From positions 434,001-498,000 of the forward strand of contig NZ_CP025198.1 in NCBI RefSeq assembly GCF_003325455.1: 64,000 nucleotides of DNA. The letters are read 5' to 3'. The translations under genes were made by a program, and so were the position numbers. This DNA is from Acidipropionibacterium virtanenii. Lineage in GTDB: Bacteria; Actinomycetota; Actinomycetes; Propionibacteriales; Propionibacteriaceae. Below the pieces are notes generated by a model. It did not search any database. It was not told the DNA's origin and worked only from the letters and a program-made list of their open reading frames with translations. Shown in pieces: positions 53,167 through 63,595 of this stretch. The first letter of the stretch is position 1. The number at the start of each line of letters is the position of its first letter.

Positions 53167-55062
53167 TCAGTCCCGCGACAGGATGATCGCGGCGTAGGGC
53201 GGCAGTACCAGGGTGGCCTGTGCCCCGAACCCGTCGAGGGGCTCGGCCACGGCCTCCACGTGGGCCGGCACCACCGCCCCGGTGAACAGGTCCGAGTAGG
53301 CCTTCGCATCGGTGTTGACCCGCGTCGTCCAGCTCCCGGCGGCCGGCATCGGGATCGTGTACTCGCCGTACAGGGAGTTGTTGAAATTGGCGGCCACCAC
53401 GACGTCGTCCCCCGGCCCGCCCGCCGACCAGCGGTGGAAGGCGTAGACGTTGTTGTCGTCGTGGAGGTGCAGGGTCTGCGCGTACTGCCCGGTGAGGCCT
53501 TTGGTGGTGCCGTCGGTGTTGCGACGCAGGCCGATGAGGTCGGAGTAGAGCCGCACGATCCCGTGGAACTCGCGGTCCAGGTGCCAGTCCAGCGGCACGG
53601 TGTCGCGGAACCAGCCGTCGGTGAGGAACTCCTGGCCCTGGAAGATCATCGGGACGCCCGGAGCGGTGAACACCAGGGCCGCTCCCAGGGTGGAGCGCTT
53701 CTGGGCGAAGTAGCCGTCCGGATCCTCGGCGTCGATCTCCTCGGGCACCCGCGCCGACCCGTTGGCCACCTCGTCATGGGACTCGGTGTAGATCACCCGG
53801 GAGAAGGCGTCGCCGTAGCTGAACTCGACGGCGTCGCGCACCTGGCCCATGTCCCGGGAGGCGTCATCGGAGGCGATCACCGCGGCACGGACCGGGTGGA
53901 CGAAGTGGTTGTCCCACTGGGCGTGGAAGGCCGCGCCGTCCTCTGCGGTCGAGACCACGGCGCCGTAGCCGTGGAGGTCCTCGGCGATGGTGAACCGCTC
54001 GGGGTATCTGGCGCGGATGTCGGTATTGATCCAGCGCTGCAGCGACCAGCCATCGGGGATGTTCGTCTCCCCGGCGTCGACGCTGCGCATGTACGGGGTC
54101 ATGTCATAGCGCAGCCCGTCGGCGTGGAACTCGCCCAGCCACATCATCGCGTTGTCGTGGATGAACTGGCGCACCTGGCCGCGGCCGTAGTCGGGGCGGG
54201 TGTCGCCCCACGGGGTGGCCGATCGCCAGTCGTTGTAGAAGTAGATGCCGCCCTTGTCGTTCTCGCTCCAGCCGTCGAACTGCCACAGGTCCAGGTCGGA
54301 GGGGCCGAAGTGGTTGTAGACCACGTCGATGATCACGGCGATGCCGTGGGCGTGGGCGATCCGCACGAACTCGCGCAGCTTCTCGGGGCCGCCGTAGGCG
54401 CTCTCCACCGCGAAGATGTTCGCCGGGTTGTAGCCCCAGGAGTAGTCGCCGGCGAACTCGGCCAGGGGCATCAGCTCGACGGCGTTGACGCCCAGGTGGA
54501 GGAGGTGGCTCATCTTGTCCTCGATGGCGTCGAGGGTGGCGGGGCGCCCGTCGGAGGGATCGGCGTCGAAGAAGGTGCCGACATGCATCTCGTAGATGAC
54601 CAGCTCGTTGAGGGTCGGCGGGGTGAATGACTCCCCCTGCCAGTCGAAGGCGGACGGGTCGGTGATGACGCCGTTACCGGTGGAGTTGGTGACCTGGCGG
54701 GCGTAGGGATCGATACGGCTGATGAGGCGGCCGTCGGCGGCGCGGATGACGAAGCGGTACTGCTGGCCGGTATGGGCCCCGGCGACCTCGCCGTACCAGA
54801 ATCCGTCGCCCTCGGCGGCCAGGGTGTGCTCGGCGGTCGGGGGCTCCGGTGCGTCGGTCTTCGCGTCCTGGGGCTCGCCGCTGGGCAGGGCGTTCCAGTC
54901 GTCGAAGTCCCCGGTGACGTCGACGGCCTCTGCATGGGGCGCCCAGACCCGGAAGGCGACCCCGTCGCCGATGAGGATGGCCCCCATCCCCTTGGCGCGG
55001 GAGGTGGGATCCATCGGGTTCACCTCGGGCTGGTTCTCCTGCGGGCTGGCGTCGCTGGTCAT
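53167..55062 (-). CDS. GH13 family enzyme with N-terminal CBM48-like domain (branching-enzyme or trehalohydrolase-like)
   Basis: 631 aa. An E-set/CBM48-like domain (VAFRVWAPHAEAVDVTGDFDDW, from about 37) is followed by the alpha-amylase barrel. The three carboxylates are the Asp in GLRYDMTPY (near 320), the Glu in FTIAEDLHG (near 357) and the Asp in ESHDEV (near 424). ESHDEVANG and VELMPLAEFAGDYSWGYNP resemble GlgB/TreZ-type enzymes, which rearrange or cleave alpha-glucans. It is shorter than classical GlgB. ATG 55062 has AGGAG upstream; the in-frame extension to 55341 is not coding. No neighbouring glycogen genes. Confidence 0.85.
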   Translation of the reverse strand: MTSDASPQENQPEVNPMDPTSRAKGMGAILIGDGVAFRVWAPHAEAVDVTGDFDDWNALPSGEPQDAKTDAPEPPTAEHTLAAEGDGFWYGEVAGAHTGQQYRFVIRAADGRLISRIDPYARQVTNSTGNGVITDPSAFDWQGESFTPPTLNELVIYEMHVGTFFDADPSDGRPATLDAIEDKMSHLLHLGVNAVELMPLAEFAGDYSWGYNPANIFAVESAYGGPEKLREFVRIAHAHGIAVIIDVVYNHFGPSDLDLWQFDGWSENDKGGIYFYNDWRSATPWGDTRPDYGRGQVRQFIHDNAMMWLGEFHADGLRYDMTPYMRSVDAGETNIPDGWSLQRWINTDIRARYPERFTIAEDLHGYGAVVSTAEDGAAFHAQWDNHFVHPVRAAVIASDDASRDMGQVRDAVEFSYGDAFSRVIYTESHDEVANGSARVPEEIDAEDPDGYFAQKRSTLGAALVFTAPGVPMIFQGQEFLTDGWFRDTVPLDWHLDREFHGIVRLYSDLIGLRRNTDGTTKGLTGQYAQTLHLHDDNNVYAFHRWSAGGPGDDVVVAANFNNSLYGEYTIPMPAAGSWTTRVNTDAKAYSDLFTGAVVPAHVEAVAEPLDGFGAQATLVLPPYAAIILSRD

Positions 55063-55290
55063 CGGTGCTCCTGTCCGGGCCGACGGGACGTCTCGACGGT
55101 TCTCGCCGCCCGGTGCCCGTGTCGGCTGCTCTGATGGGATCTGCCAGCGATCGTAGCGATCCCGGAGGGAGCGGGGCGACATTCCGCCACGGAACTCCGC
55201 GGCGCCCCGGTCCGCGACGATGAGGACCGGCGGCCGGGATCGTGGCGCGCCTGCCGGTGGGCACCGGTCCTGAATCCCGGGATTCGCGGC

Positions 55291-55296
55291 TAGGCT
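55291..55296 (+). promoter_or_regulatory. Leaderless -10 for the YbaK-like gene
   Basis: TAGGCT ends six bases before ATG 55303. The rest of the gap 55063-55290 shows no supported feature. Confidence 0.45.
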
Positions 55297-55302
55297 CGCC
55301 GC

Positions 55303-55824
55303 ATGTTCGACTCTGCGCCCCATCTGCCCGCGGCGGACCATCCCGAACTTCTGGGCGAGCCGGTCCGTGAACTCATCTCGCTGCTTCCCGACGCCGAGGT
55401 GTTCCGGATCGACCCGGCCCTGTCGGACACCGAGTCCTTGTGCCGCGAGTTCGGCGAACCCGAGTCCACCTGCGGCAACTGCGTCATCGTGCGAGGCCGC
55501 CGCGGCGAGATCAGCCGGACCGTCGCCTGCCTGGCGCTGGCCACCACCCGGGTCGACGTCAACAAGCTGGTCCGCAAGCGCCTCGACGTCCGCAAGGCCT
55601 CCTTCGCTCCGATGGACGAGGCCACCAGCGAGTCAGGCATGGAGTACGGGGCGATCACCCCGATCGGGTTGCCCCGGGAGTGGCCGATCTGGATCGACCC
55701 GGCGGTCGTCGCGGCCGACGAGGTGTGCATCGGCGCGGGGACCCGCTCGGCGAAACTCATCCTTCCTGGAAGGTCCCTGCTGGCCCTGCCGAACGTCGAG
55801 GTGGTCGAGGGGCTCGCCGCCTGA
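55303..55824 (+). CDS. YbaK/EbsC-type aminoacyl-tRNA deacylase
   Basis: 173 aa. The YbaK/ProX editing fold is seen in ESTCGNCVIVRGR, TRVDVNKLVRKRLDVRKASFAPMDEA (conserved K of the deacylase site) and GAITPIGLPREWPIWID. Relatives hydrolyse mischarged Cys- or Ala-tRNA-Pro. The C-terminal GAGTRSAKLILP is typical. The promoter is leaderless-type. It is convergent with the dehydratase gene. Confidence 0.88.
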   Translation: MFDSAPHLPAADHPELLGEPVRELISLLPDAEVFRIDPALSDTESLCREFGEPESTCGNCVIVRGRRGEISRTVACLALATTRVDVNKLVRKRLDVRKASFAPMDEATSESGMEYGAITPIGLPREWPIWIDPAVVAADEVCIGAGTRSAKLILPGRSLLALPNVEVVEGLAA

Positions 55825-55872
55825 TTCGCGGCATCCGTCGACGCCGCCCCGATGGCCGTTCGGGCGTCGCGG

Positions 55873-56727
55873 CTAGTCCAGCGTGGCGGTGGCTGTGACG
55901 ATCCCGTCGGGTCGTCGGACCGCCAGAGCGCCGTCGTCGCCCTCGCCGAGGGTCATCACTCCCGGTGCCGTGGCCGTGGCGGTGAACCGGTAGGAGAAGG
56001 TACGGCCCGTGAAGCTGCGACCCCGGCGGGCGAACTCTCCGGCCAGCCACAGGGCCTGGAGGGGACCGTGGATCACCAGTCCGTCGTGACCGGCGCGGGC
56101 GCAGAAGGCCTTGTCCCAGTGGATCCGGTAGGGATTCGCGGTCAATCCCGAGAAGGCGACCAGCATCGGTTCCGTGACGCGGATCTGTCCCGGCGCCAGC
56201 GGATCGCGGGCCGGCCCCTGAGACTCCCTGAGGGCGACGTGGGAGGCGCCCGGATGCCGATCGGCACCGCCCTCCGACGACGGCGCGTTCCGGGTGAAGA
56301 CGTAGTCCTGCTCGTCGATCAGCCGGGTCTCGCCGCGCTGGGTCCACACCGACTCCAGGGTCACGAAGCGCAACGGCCCACGCCGGCCCTGCTTGTCGGC
56401 GGTGCTGGACGTCCGGGTGGTGCGCGTCGTCGGGACGTCGAGTTCCAGCGGGGCTTTCGTGACCACCCGGCCACCGGCGAACATCCTTGTCATGCCGGGA
56501 TTCGGGGTGATCGGGCCGCCGACCGGACAGCCGTCGTCATCGAGCCGGGCGGGGTCGACGGGATCGAGGAGGAGGCACCACTGCCAGCAGGGCGGGACGG
56601 TGCTGCCGGAGGTGCTGTTCGGGACGCCGACCGGCCGGGTGACTCCGGCGGCCGGGGGATCACCGCCGAGGAAGGTCGCCAGTGGCTCCAGATCCTCGGT
56701 GCGAAGGGCTGCCGAGCGTCGGCTCAC
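55873..56727 (-). CDS. MaoC/hotdog-fold acyl dehydratase (HTD2-like)
   Basis: 284 aa from GTG 56727. An N-terminal FAS1-dehydratase-like hotdog has [12 protein letters not shown] and [12 protein letters not shown]-terminal MaoC-type hotdog has [13 protein letters not shown] (near 190-203, with the His/Asn-Pro active-site pattern) and [13 protein letters not shown]. Such proteins hydrate or dehydrate 3-hydroxyacyl or mesaconyl thioesters. The start overlaps the upp stop by four bases (GTGA), so it is coupled to uracil salvage, an odd pairing. Confidence 0.82.
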   Translation of the reverse strand: MSRRSAALRTEDLEPLATFLGGDPPAAGVTRPVGVPNSTSGSTVPPCWQWCLLLDPVDPARLDDDGCPVGGPITPNPGMTRMFAGGRVVTKAPLELDVPTTRTTRTSSTADKQGRRGPLRFVTLESVWTQRGETRLIDEQDYVFTRNAPSSEGGADRHPGASHVALRESQGPARDPLAPGQIRVTEPMLVAFSGLTANPYRIHWDKAFCARAGHDGLVIHGPLQALWLAGEFARRGRSFTGRTFSYRFTATATAPGVMTLGEGDDGALAVRRPDGIVTATATLD

Positions 56728-57365
56728 TCCGCCAGGCCGTAGAGGCGGTCGCCCGCGTCTCCCAGACCGGGGACGATGTAGCCGTGCTCGTCGAGATGAT
56801 CGTCGATGGCTGCGACCACCAGGTGGCAGGGCACGCCGAGATCGGCGACCAGCTTGCGGAACTTCTCGACCCCCTCGGGGGCGGCCAGCAGGCACAGGCA
56901 CGTGATGTGGTCCGCGCCGCGGCGGACCAGGAATTCGACGGCCCCGCCCAGCGAACCGCCGGTGGCCAGCATCGGATCGAGCACGTAGCACTGGCGTCCG
57001 GTGAGGTCGTGGGGCAGCCGCTCCGCGTAGGTCATCGGCTGGAGGGTCTGCTCGTCGCGGGCCATGCCGACGAAACCGACCTCGGCGCTGGGCATCAGCC
57101 GCAGCATGCCCTCGAGCATGCCGAGACCGGCGCGCAGGATCGGCACCACCATCGGCTTGGGCCGCGACAGCGTGACGCCGGGGGCCTCGGAGATCGGGGT
57201 CTGGACAGTCGTCGGCTCGACGCGCACGTCACGGGTGGCTTCGTAAGCCAGCAGGGTGACGAGTTCGTCGGCCAGGCGCCGGAACTCCGGGCTCGGGGTG
57301 GCCGTCGAGCGCAGCAGGGTGAGCTTGTGGGAAACGAGCGGGTGATCCATGACGTGCAGTTCCAC
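56724..57365 (-). CDS. upp: Uracil phosphoribosyltransferase
   Basis: 213 aa. It makes UMP from uracil and PRPP. The PRPP loop is [12 protein letters not shown] (near 127-138) and the uracil-binding C-terminus reads [14 protein letters not shown] 57365 gives a standard length; ATG 57350 is the alternative. The dehydratase gene overlaps its end. Confidence 0.96.
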   Translation of the reverse strand: MELHVMDHPLVSHKLTLLRSTATPSPEFRRLADELVTLLAYEATRDVRVEPTTVQTPISEAPGVTLSRPKPMVVPILRAGLGMLEGMLRLMPSAEVGFVGMARDEQTLQPMTYAERLPHDLTGRQCYVLDPMLATGGSLGGAVEFLVRRGADHITCLCLLAAPEGVEKFRKLVADLGVPCHLVVAAIDDHLDEHGYIVPGLGDAGDRLYGLAE

Positions 57366-57600
57366 GCCCCCAACGATCCCACATCCTCCTGCCCCGTGCG
57401 CGATCCGGGTGCCGGTCGATGATCGTCGCGCAGCGTGACATGGCAGTGCCGCCGGCCGGTCGCGTCTCGCTGCCCCGGAAGTCTTCGGGGCCCCGGAACG
57501 GCCCCTCACAGGTGTGTTTCCCGAGAATTCGACTCCCCGGGACTGTGATCCCGATAGGTTCTCTGACACGATGGGAATCGTCCGGCTCGAGGAGGTCGTT

Positions 57601-58883
<1,283 letters not shown>

Positions 58884-59053
58884 CCCCGGAACATCTCCTG
58901 GTCGTGGATCCCTGTACCGGTTCGCCAGGGGCGTCCTATACCGTGGGGCGGTGGCCACAGCGGGGAGGGAGACGGCGATGAGCCCGGCTCACGGCGTCGC
59001 GAGGCCTTCGATGCGTTGTCCCAGACCGGTGAACGGTCCTGTCAGGAGGGTCT

Positions 59054-60478
59054 GTGTCAGAAGTGACTGACGCCGAGGAGTCGTCGGTGCCCGAATCGAA
59101 GGCGTCGACCCAGGCAGATCCGGGCCCGGCATCTGGAAAGCCGCCCCGGTTCCCGAGGCTGCATTCCTTCCTGGCGCGGCATGAGTTCCTCACCTCCGTC
59201 ATGAAGGTGATGTCGGGCACCGGCTTGGCGCAGCTGGTCGCCGCGCTGGGCACGCTCTATGTGACCCACCACATCGATCCCACCGAATGGGGCCTCTACG
59301 GCGCGGTCATGTCGGCCGCTCAGTTCATCATCCCGGTGGCCGCCCTGCGCTACGACATGGCGATCGTGCTGCCCCGCGAGGACGGCGAGGCCAAGCGGAT
59401 CTTCCGGATGGCCACCATGATCAACGCCGTCATCTCGATCCTGTCGATGCTCGTGATGATCCCGCTGGGCGGGGTGCTGGCGAATGCGCTGGACCATCCC
59501 GAGGCCCGATGGTGGATGCTCGGTGTCGGCCCGATCATCTTCACCTACGGCGAGGTCTACGTCGTCAACTACTGGGCCAACCGGCGCAAGCAGTTCGGCG
59601 TCATCGGCACCAATGCGGTGTGGAACCAGTCCGTCACCGTGGCCGGACGGATCGCCTCCTGCCTGGTGGGCTTCGGGGCGCTGGGCCAGCTGATCGCGAC
59701 CTTCCTGGGCGAGGTGGCCGCCCTCAACAACTTCCGCACCCGGCTCGGTCCCGACATCCGCAGCATGGAGGAGAACCGGATACCGTTCCGGCTCCTCATG
59801 CGCAAGTACCGCAAGCTGCCGCTGCTCACCGCCCCCAACGCGATCGTCGACGCCGTCCGCCAGCAGGGCGTCAACATGATGATCCTGTTCAAGTTCAGCC
59901 CGGCGACCTACGGCAAGTTCAACATCGCCTGGGTGCTCATGCAGATCCCGTCGACCGTCATCAACCAGGCCCTGTCCCAGGTGTTCTTCCAGAAGCTCTC
60001 GGTGACCGACGCCGGCCACATGTTCAAGGCCGTCAAGCAGTCGGTGATCCGATCCTTCCTGATCGGCATCGTGCCCTTCGCCCTGCTGTACTTCCTCATC
60101 CCACCGGTGCTGCCGGTGCTGCTGGGCGACAAGTTCGCGCAGTCGGCGCCGATCGCGGTGGCCCTGGTGCCGTGGCTGTTCGTGAACTTCATCACCTCGC
60201 CTGTCTCGAACATGTTCATCGTCACCCGCAACAACGGCATCGCGCTGGCCTTCGCGATCGTCTACGCCGTCGTCCCGCTGGGCTACCTGAGTCTGGTCAA
60301 CGCGTCGATCGAGGCGACGATCTACGGGATGTCGCTGGTGATGGCGCTGCTGCTGGCGATCTACATCATCCTGGCCCTCATCACCGCCAAGCGTTTCGAC
60401 AACAAGTACCGGGACAAGAGTGCGGACCTCATCGCCGCCGAGGAGGCTGGGATCGTGGCCAAGGAGGACGAGGACTGA
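59054..60478 (+). CDS. Polysaccharide flippase (Wzx/MVF-type, oligosaccharide exporter)
   Basis: 474 aa. A charged 45-residue N-terminus precedes about twelve transmembrane helices of the polysaccharide-synthesis/MOP fold, starting FLTSVMKVMSGTGLAQLVAALGTLYVT. TPNAIVDAVRQQGVNMMILFKF is the second-half start. It should flip lipid-linked oligosaccharide across the membrane. GTG 59054 has GGAGGG three to four bases upstream. No glycosyltransferase genes are adjacent, so it is an isolated flippase. It ends with an acidic tail. Confidence 0.88.
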   Translation: MSEVTDAEESSVPESKASTQADPGPASGKPPRFPRLHSFLARHEFLTSVMKVMSGTGLAQLVAALGTLYVTHHIDPTEWGLYGAVMSAAQFIIPVAALRYDMAIVLPREDGEAKRIFRMATMINAVISILSMLVMIPLGGVLANALDHPEARWWMLGVGPIIFTYGEVYVVNYWANRRKQFGVIGTNAVWNQSVTVAGRIASCLVGFGALGQLIATFLGEVAALNNFRTRLGPDIRSMEENRIPFRLLMRKYRKLPLLTAPNAIVDAVRQQGVNMMILFKFSPATYGKFNIAWVLMQIPSTVINQALSQVFFQKLSVTDAGHMFKAVKQSVIRSFLIGIVPFALLYFLIPPVLPVLLGDKFAQSAPIAVALVPWLFVNFITSPVSNMFIVTRNNGIALAFAIVYAVVPLGYLSLVNASIEATIYGMSLVMALLLAIYIILALITAKRFDNKYRDKSADLIAAEEAGIVAKEDED

Positions 60479-60604
60479 GTTGTCGGGGCGGAGGCCGACC
60501 CCTGCACCCCCAGGGCGGTGGCTCTACGCGAGGTCGGGTCTGCGGCGCGGGCCCCGGGGGGATGGATTTTGCCGCGAACCGCCCGGTTCGGTACCTTATG
60601 TAGC

Positions 60605-60689
60605 GGTGACGTGTCTGAGCGGCCGAAAGTGCCCGCCTCGAAAGCGGGTGTAGCGAGAGCTACCGAGGGTTCAAATCCCTCCGTCACCG
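60605..60689 (+). tRNA. tRNA-Ser (CGA)
   Basis: The acceptor arms GGTGACG and CGTCACC pair fully. The anticodon loop CTCGAAA gives CGA. The variable arm TGTAGCGAGAGCTACC and GGTTCAAAT T-loop fit serine. CCA is encoded (to 60692). Confidence 0.96.
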
Positions 60690-60696
60690 CCACTCT

Positions 60697-60743
60697 GAAA
60701 TCCCCGTTGACCAGGCATAACAGCCCCAGTCAGCGGGGATTTC
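60697..60743 (+). terminator. Hairpin after tRNA-Ser(CGA)
   Basis: GAAATCCCCGTTGAC (60697-60711) pairs with GTCAGCGGGGATTTC (60729-60743), 15 pairs with one T-G wobble. It begins four bases after the encoded CCA. Confidence 0.65.
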
Positions 60744-60832
60744 GCACGTTCTGGCGCCACGCTCCACTAGGGTGTTCACGAACCGGATCGGTGTGGATCC
60801 GGCACGTACCCGGCGCGCAGATGGGGGTCTCC

Positions 60833-61369
60833 ATGGCGACGATGCGACGGTTCGGACATGCCGGCGAGCTCCCGGAGACACGGATGCCTGATTCTCAGCG
60901 ACCGGGCCCGGACGAGGCCCGGACCACTCTCAATCGGACCGGGCAGCTGCCTCGGGAGACAGCTGAGCCGGCGAGCCGCCCGGTCTGGGTCGACGGGCTC
61001 TTCACCCTGATCATCGGGGCCGGGGTCGGGATCGCCACGTCCGACCAGCCGGGTCTTCGCCTCGCCGGGCTGGTCGTCGTGGCGGTGGGCTGCGTCATGA
61101 TGGGCGTGGCGAGCAGGCACCTCGGGGGCCGCCATGGGCGTGTTCTGGATCAGAGATCGATCGGCAGCGGGTTCCTGCGCTTCATACCGATGTGGGCAGT
61201 GGTGTTCGGCCTGGTCATTGTCCGGCCGGACGCCGACTGGCAGCCCTGGTACGCCATCGGGACCGGCCTCGTGGTGGCGGTGGTGGGGTTCGGCTATCTG
61301 CGGTGGGACGAGCGGTACCAGATGCGTCGACTCGCCGCCGATGACTACGACCGGAATGACGTGGTGTGA
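60833..61369 (+). CDS. Hypothetical multi-helix membrane protein
   Basis: 178 aa. A polar N-terminus of 50 residues is followed by about four hydrophobic helices (LFTLIIGAGVGIATS, LAGLVVVAVGCVMMGVAS, FIPMWAVVFGLVIV, WYAIGTGLVVAVVGFGYL). I recognise no family. ATG 60833 has GGGGG five bases upstream; the in-frame extension to 60518 would run through the tRNA. It stands alone. Confidence 0.6.
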   Translation: MATMRRFGHAGELPETRMPDSQRPGPDEARTTLNRTGQLPRETAEPASRPVWVDGLFTLIIGAGVGIATSDQPGLRLAGLVVVAVGCVMMGVASRHLGGRHGRVLDQRSIGSGFLRFIPMWAVVFGLVIVRPDADWQPWYAIGTGLVVAVVGFGYLRWDERYQMRRLAADDYDRNDVV

Positions 61370-61396
61370 GCCGATAACCACATGGTGTGAGCCGAT
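61362..61396. repeat. 14-bp direct repeat across a gene end
   Basis: TGGTGTGAGCCGAT occurs at 61362-61375 and 61383-61396, 21 bp apart. The first copy contains the TGA stop of the membrane-protein gene. The gap to 61515 shows nothing else. Confidence 0.7.
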
Positions 61397-61515
61397 CAGT
61401 CGCGGTCCGGTCCGGCGAGCCCACCGGGCGACGGATCTGACAACCCGCCACCATTCACCAGGGCAGCACCGGCCGCTGACGGTCCCGCCGGCGGCCGATG
61501 CACGGCACCGGGCCC

Positions 61516-62508
61516 TCAGGCCCCGACCATCTTGTTCGACTTCGTGCGGTTGCAGCGCCAGCACAGCGTCTGCAGGTTCTCCTCGGTGGACATACCTCCC
61601 CTGGACACCGGCACGATGTGGTCCACCTCCAGCAGCAGGTGCGGCTCGTCGTCGAGTGAGACCGCGCAGTACTGACAGGTGTAGGCGTCACGCCTCTTGA
61701 TCTCCTCGCGGAACCGGGCGGTCATGAGGGCGCGCTGCCCGGCGGCGCTCCGACGACGGCGGATCCGCCCCGACAACTCCTCGATGAGACGGTCGATCGT
61801 CCGGGTGTCGAGCTTCACAGTGGTCCGCTGTGAACTGTTGCCGCCGGCGCTGACGTACTCGAAGACGTATTCGGGGTGCGGCACTGTGATCGGCGACAGC
61901 TGGACGCCGACCCGCTCGGTGAACTGCTTCGAGTAGTGCTTGAGGATGAACTTCGGCGGATTGAACTCCCCGGTGATGTCGGCCTCCCTCGTCTTGAGGT
62001 TGTCGACGGCATTCCCGAGCCGTGACATGGTCTCGCCCAGCTTCTCCACCTGCGTGAGCCCCTCATCGGTCGCCTCGACCCTGAAGTACTTGATGAGGTA
62101 TTTCAGCGGGTCGGCGGATGCATTGCGGACCACCTGGAGGGAGCAGTTGTGGACGTTGACGGCCTGGTAATGGGCGACATTGCGATCCCTGCGGTACCCG
62201 TGTCGGCTGGTGTTCTCGAATATGGCCAGATCCGACTGGGACCCCGTCCCGGAAGTGCCCAGCCCGAACTGTCCGCCGGCGCGGATCTCAGCAGCATAGG
62301 CGGCGATCTCGTTGTGCTCGGTGACGACCGAGGACAGCTCCTTGAGGTGGGTCTGGAACACCTCACCGGCGAAGTACCGCTTCATCCGGACGTGGCGCAC
62401 CACCCTGACCGTGATCCAGATCGCCAGGATTGCGACGGCGATGTACCAGAAGGTCACCGCGAGCCACAGCATCACCGCTATGGCGAGGAGACCGAGGACG
62501 AACTGCAC
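61516..62508 (-). CDS. Membrane-anchored HNH endonuclease
   Basis: 330 aa from GTG 62508, which has AAAGGTGA five bases upstream; GTG 62517 has no spaced ribosome site. Residues about 1-40 form a hydrophobic hairpin (VLGLLAIAVMLWLAVTF, IAVAILAIWITV). A central helical, coiled-coil-like and beta part follows, with no family I know. The last 70 residues are a canonical HNH with zinc finger: C-x2-C (CQYC, near 276), VDHIVPVSRGG (near 296-306), ENLQTLC and CWRCNRTKSNK. A nuclease fixed to the inner face of the membrane suggests cutting incoming DNA, but no defence partner gene is adjacent. Confidence 0.8.
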   Translation of the reverse strand: MQFVLGLLAIAVMLWLAVTFWYIAVAILAIWITVRVVRHVRMKRYFAGEVFQTHLKELSSVVTEHNEIAAYAAEIRAGGQFGLGTSGTGSQSDLAIFENTSRHGYRRDRNVAHYQAVNVHNCSLQVVRNASADPLKYLIKYFRVEATDEGLTQVEKLGETMSRLGNAVDNLKTREADITGEFNPPKFILKHYSKQFTERVGVQLSPITVPHPEYVFEYVSAGGNSSQRTTVKLDTRTIDRLIEELSGRIRRRRSAAGQRALMTARFREEIKRRDAYTCQYCAVSLDDEPHLLLEVDHIVPVSRGGMSTEENLQTLCWRCNRTKSNKMVGA

Positions 62509-62755
62509 GAGTGTCACCTTTCAGACAGGAGGGGACCACTGTCGTGTTCGGCGTGGTGGTCCGCTCGACGAGGCACCTCGGAATCAGGACCATCGGTTCG
62601 CGCTGCGGCAGACGCTGCCGTTGGCGCGCTGACGGACCTGAAGGGTGTCACGTTCAGATGGTGACAGTGGCCACTGACAGTCTTTCCAACGGAAGGGACA
62701 ACCTCTCCACGCTCGCGCGAGCGCTCGCTCCTTCCCGAACGGGCGGGCGCCCCCG

Positions 62756-62794
62756 GTGCCTCAGGCCAGTGCCTCAGGCCAGTGCCTCAGGGCA
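62756..62794. repeat. 13-bp tandem repeat, three copies, at a pseudogene 3' end
   Basis: GTGCCTCAGGCCA occurs head to tail at 62756, 62769 and 62782, the third with one change. The unit is not a multiple of three and spans the last codons of the serine-hydrolase remnant. No gene is seen in 62509-62755. Confidence 0.8.
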
Positions 62795-63447
62795 GCACGG
62801 GCAGGTGATGCCGCACTACCAGGTCGCGGCCCGGCGGCACCCCTTGGAGCTCGGCGTCCAGCAGATCGGCGGCGTGCGAGGCGATCGGCCGGCCCTCCGA
62901 GGTGGCGTAGGCCACCACTCCGAGCCCCGAGTCCAGATGCCAGCGCATATTCGCCGAGAAGCCGGGAAGCCCGCCCGAATGCTGGGCGATCGGCCCGAAT
63001 CGCGAATCGTGCTCGATGAACAGCCCCAGCCCGTAGCCCGAGGCGTCATCGCGCGGCGACACCCACCTTCCCCCGATCGACGGGATCGGCGTGTGAATCC
63101 GTGTAGCGGGTGGAGTCCAGCCCCAGCGGCTCGAGGATCTCGCGATTCAGGAAGGTCTCGTAGCGCTCCCCGGAGACGATCTCCAGGATCATCGAGGCCA
63201 CCGTGAAGGCCACATTCGAGTACTGGTAGGTCTGCCCGGGAGGTTCGGTGAACTGGAACCCCTTGCGCAGCAGGGTGATGAACTCGGCGCGGGGAAGGTC
63301 GAGATTGTGATCCGACCAGCCGTTGTCCTCCGGCAGCCCCGAGCAGTTGCTCAGCAGCATCTTGACGGTGACGACGTCGGTCGACGGGGCGTCGAAGTCA
63401 CCGGAGGCGGCCGAGGCGAAGGCGATCACTCCTGAGCGGTCGTACAC
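62787..63447 (-). pseudogene. Decayed beta-lactamase-fold serine hydrolase
   Basis: Two frames carry pieces of one protein. 63447-63046 has LLSNCSGLPEDNG, the YSN motif (TYQYSNVAFTVASM) and FLNREILEPLGLDSTRY. 63062-62787, in another frame, has GYGLGLFIEHD and the HSG motif (IAQHSGGLPGFSAN). The N-terminal SxxK region is absent, about 70 residues normally between YSN and GYGLG are missing, and the frames differ, so the gene has lost its 5' end, suffered an internal deletion and a frameshift. Intact relatives are class C beta-lactamase-like esterases or DD-peptidases. The 63448-63595 gap holds no gene. Confidence 0.8.
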
Positions 63448-63595
63448 CGCGGCGGCTCAGGTGGGCGCACTGATCGATCACCCCGCCACGGCGGCCTGCG
63501 ATGGCCCGCCGGGGTGGTTACGCAATTGTTTGTATCGCGACATATGGCGGAAACGGCGGCGCGGGAGCAGGCTCCCGGCCGACCACCGGGCTGCC

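Noticed and set aside
55063-55341. Upstream extension of the GH13 gene to 55341
   Set aside because: Sequence is Arg/Pro-rich with no domain, overlaps the YbaK-like gene start, and the ATG at 55062 has a good ribosome site.
60518-60832. In-frame extension of the membrane-protein gene through tRNA-Ser(CGA)
   Set aside because: It would translate through a tRNA and its terminator.
62756-62794. Three 13-bp repeats considered as a CRISPR-like array
   Set aside because: The units are directly adjacent without spacers and there are no cas genes.
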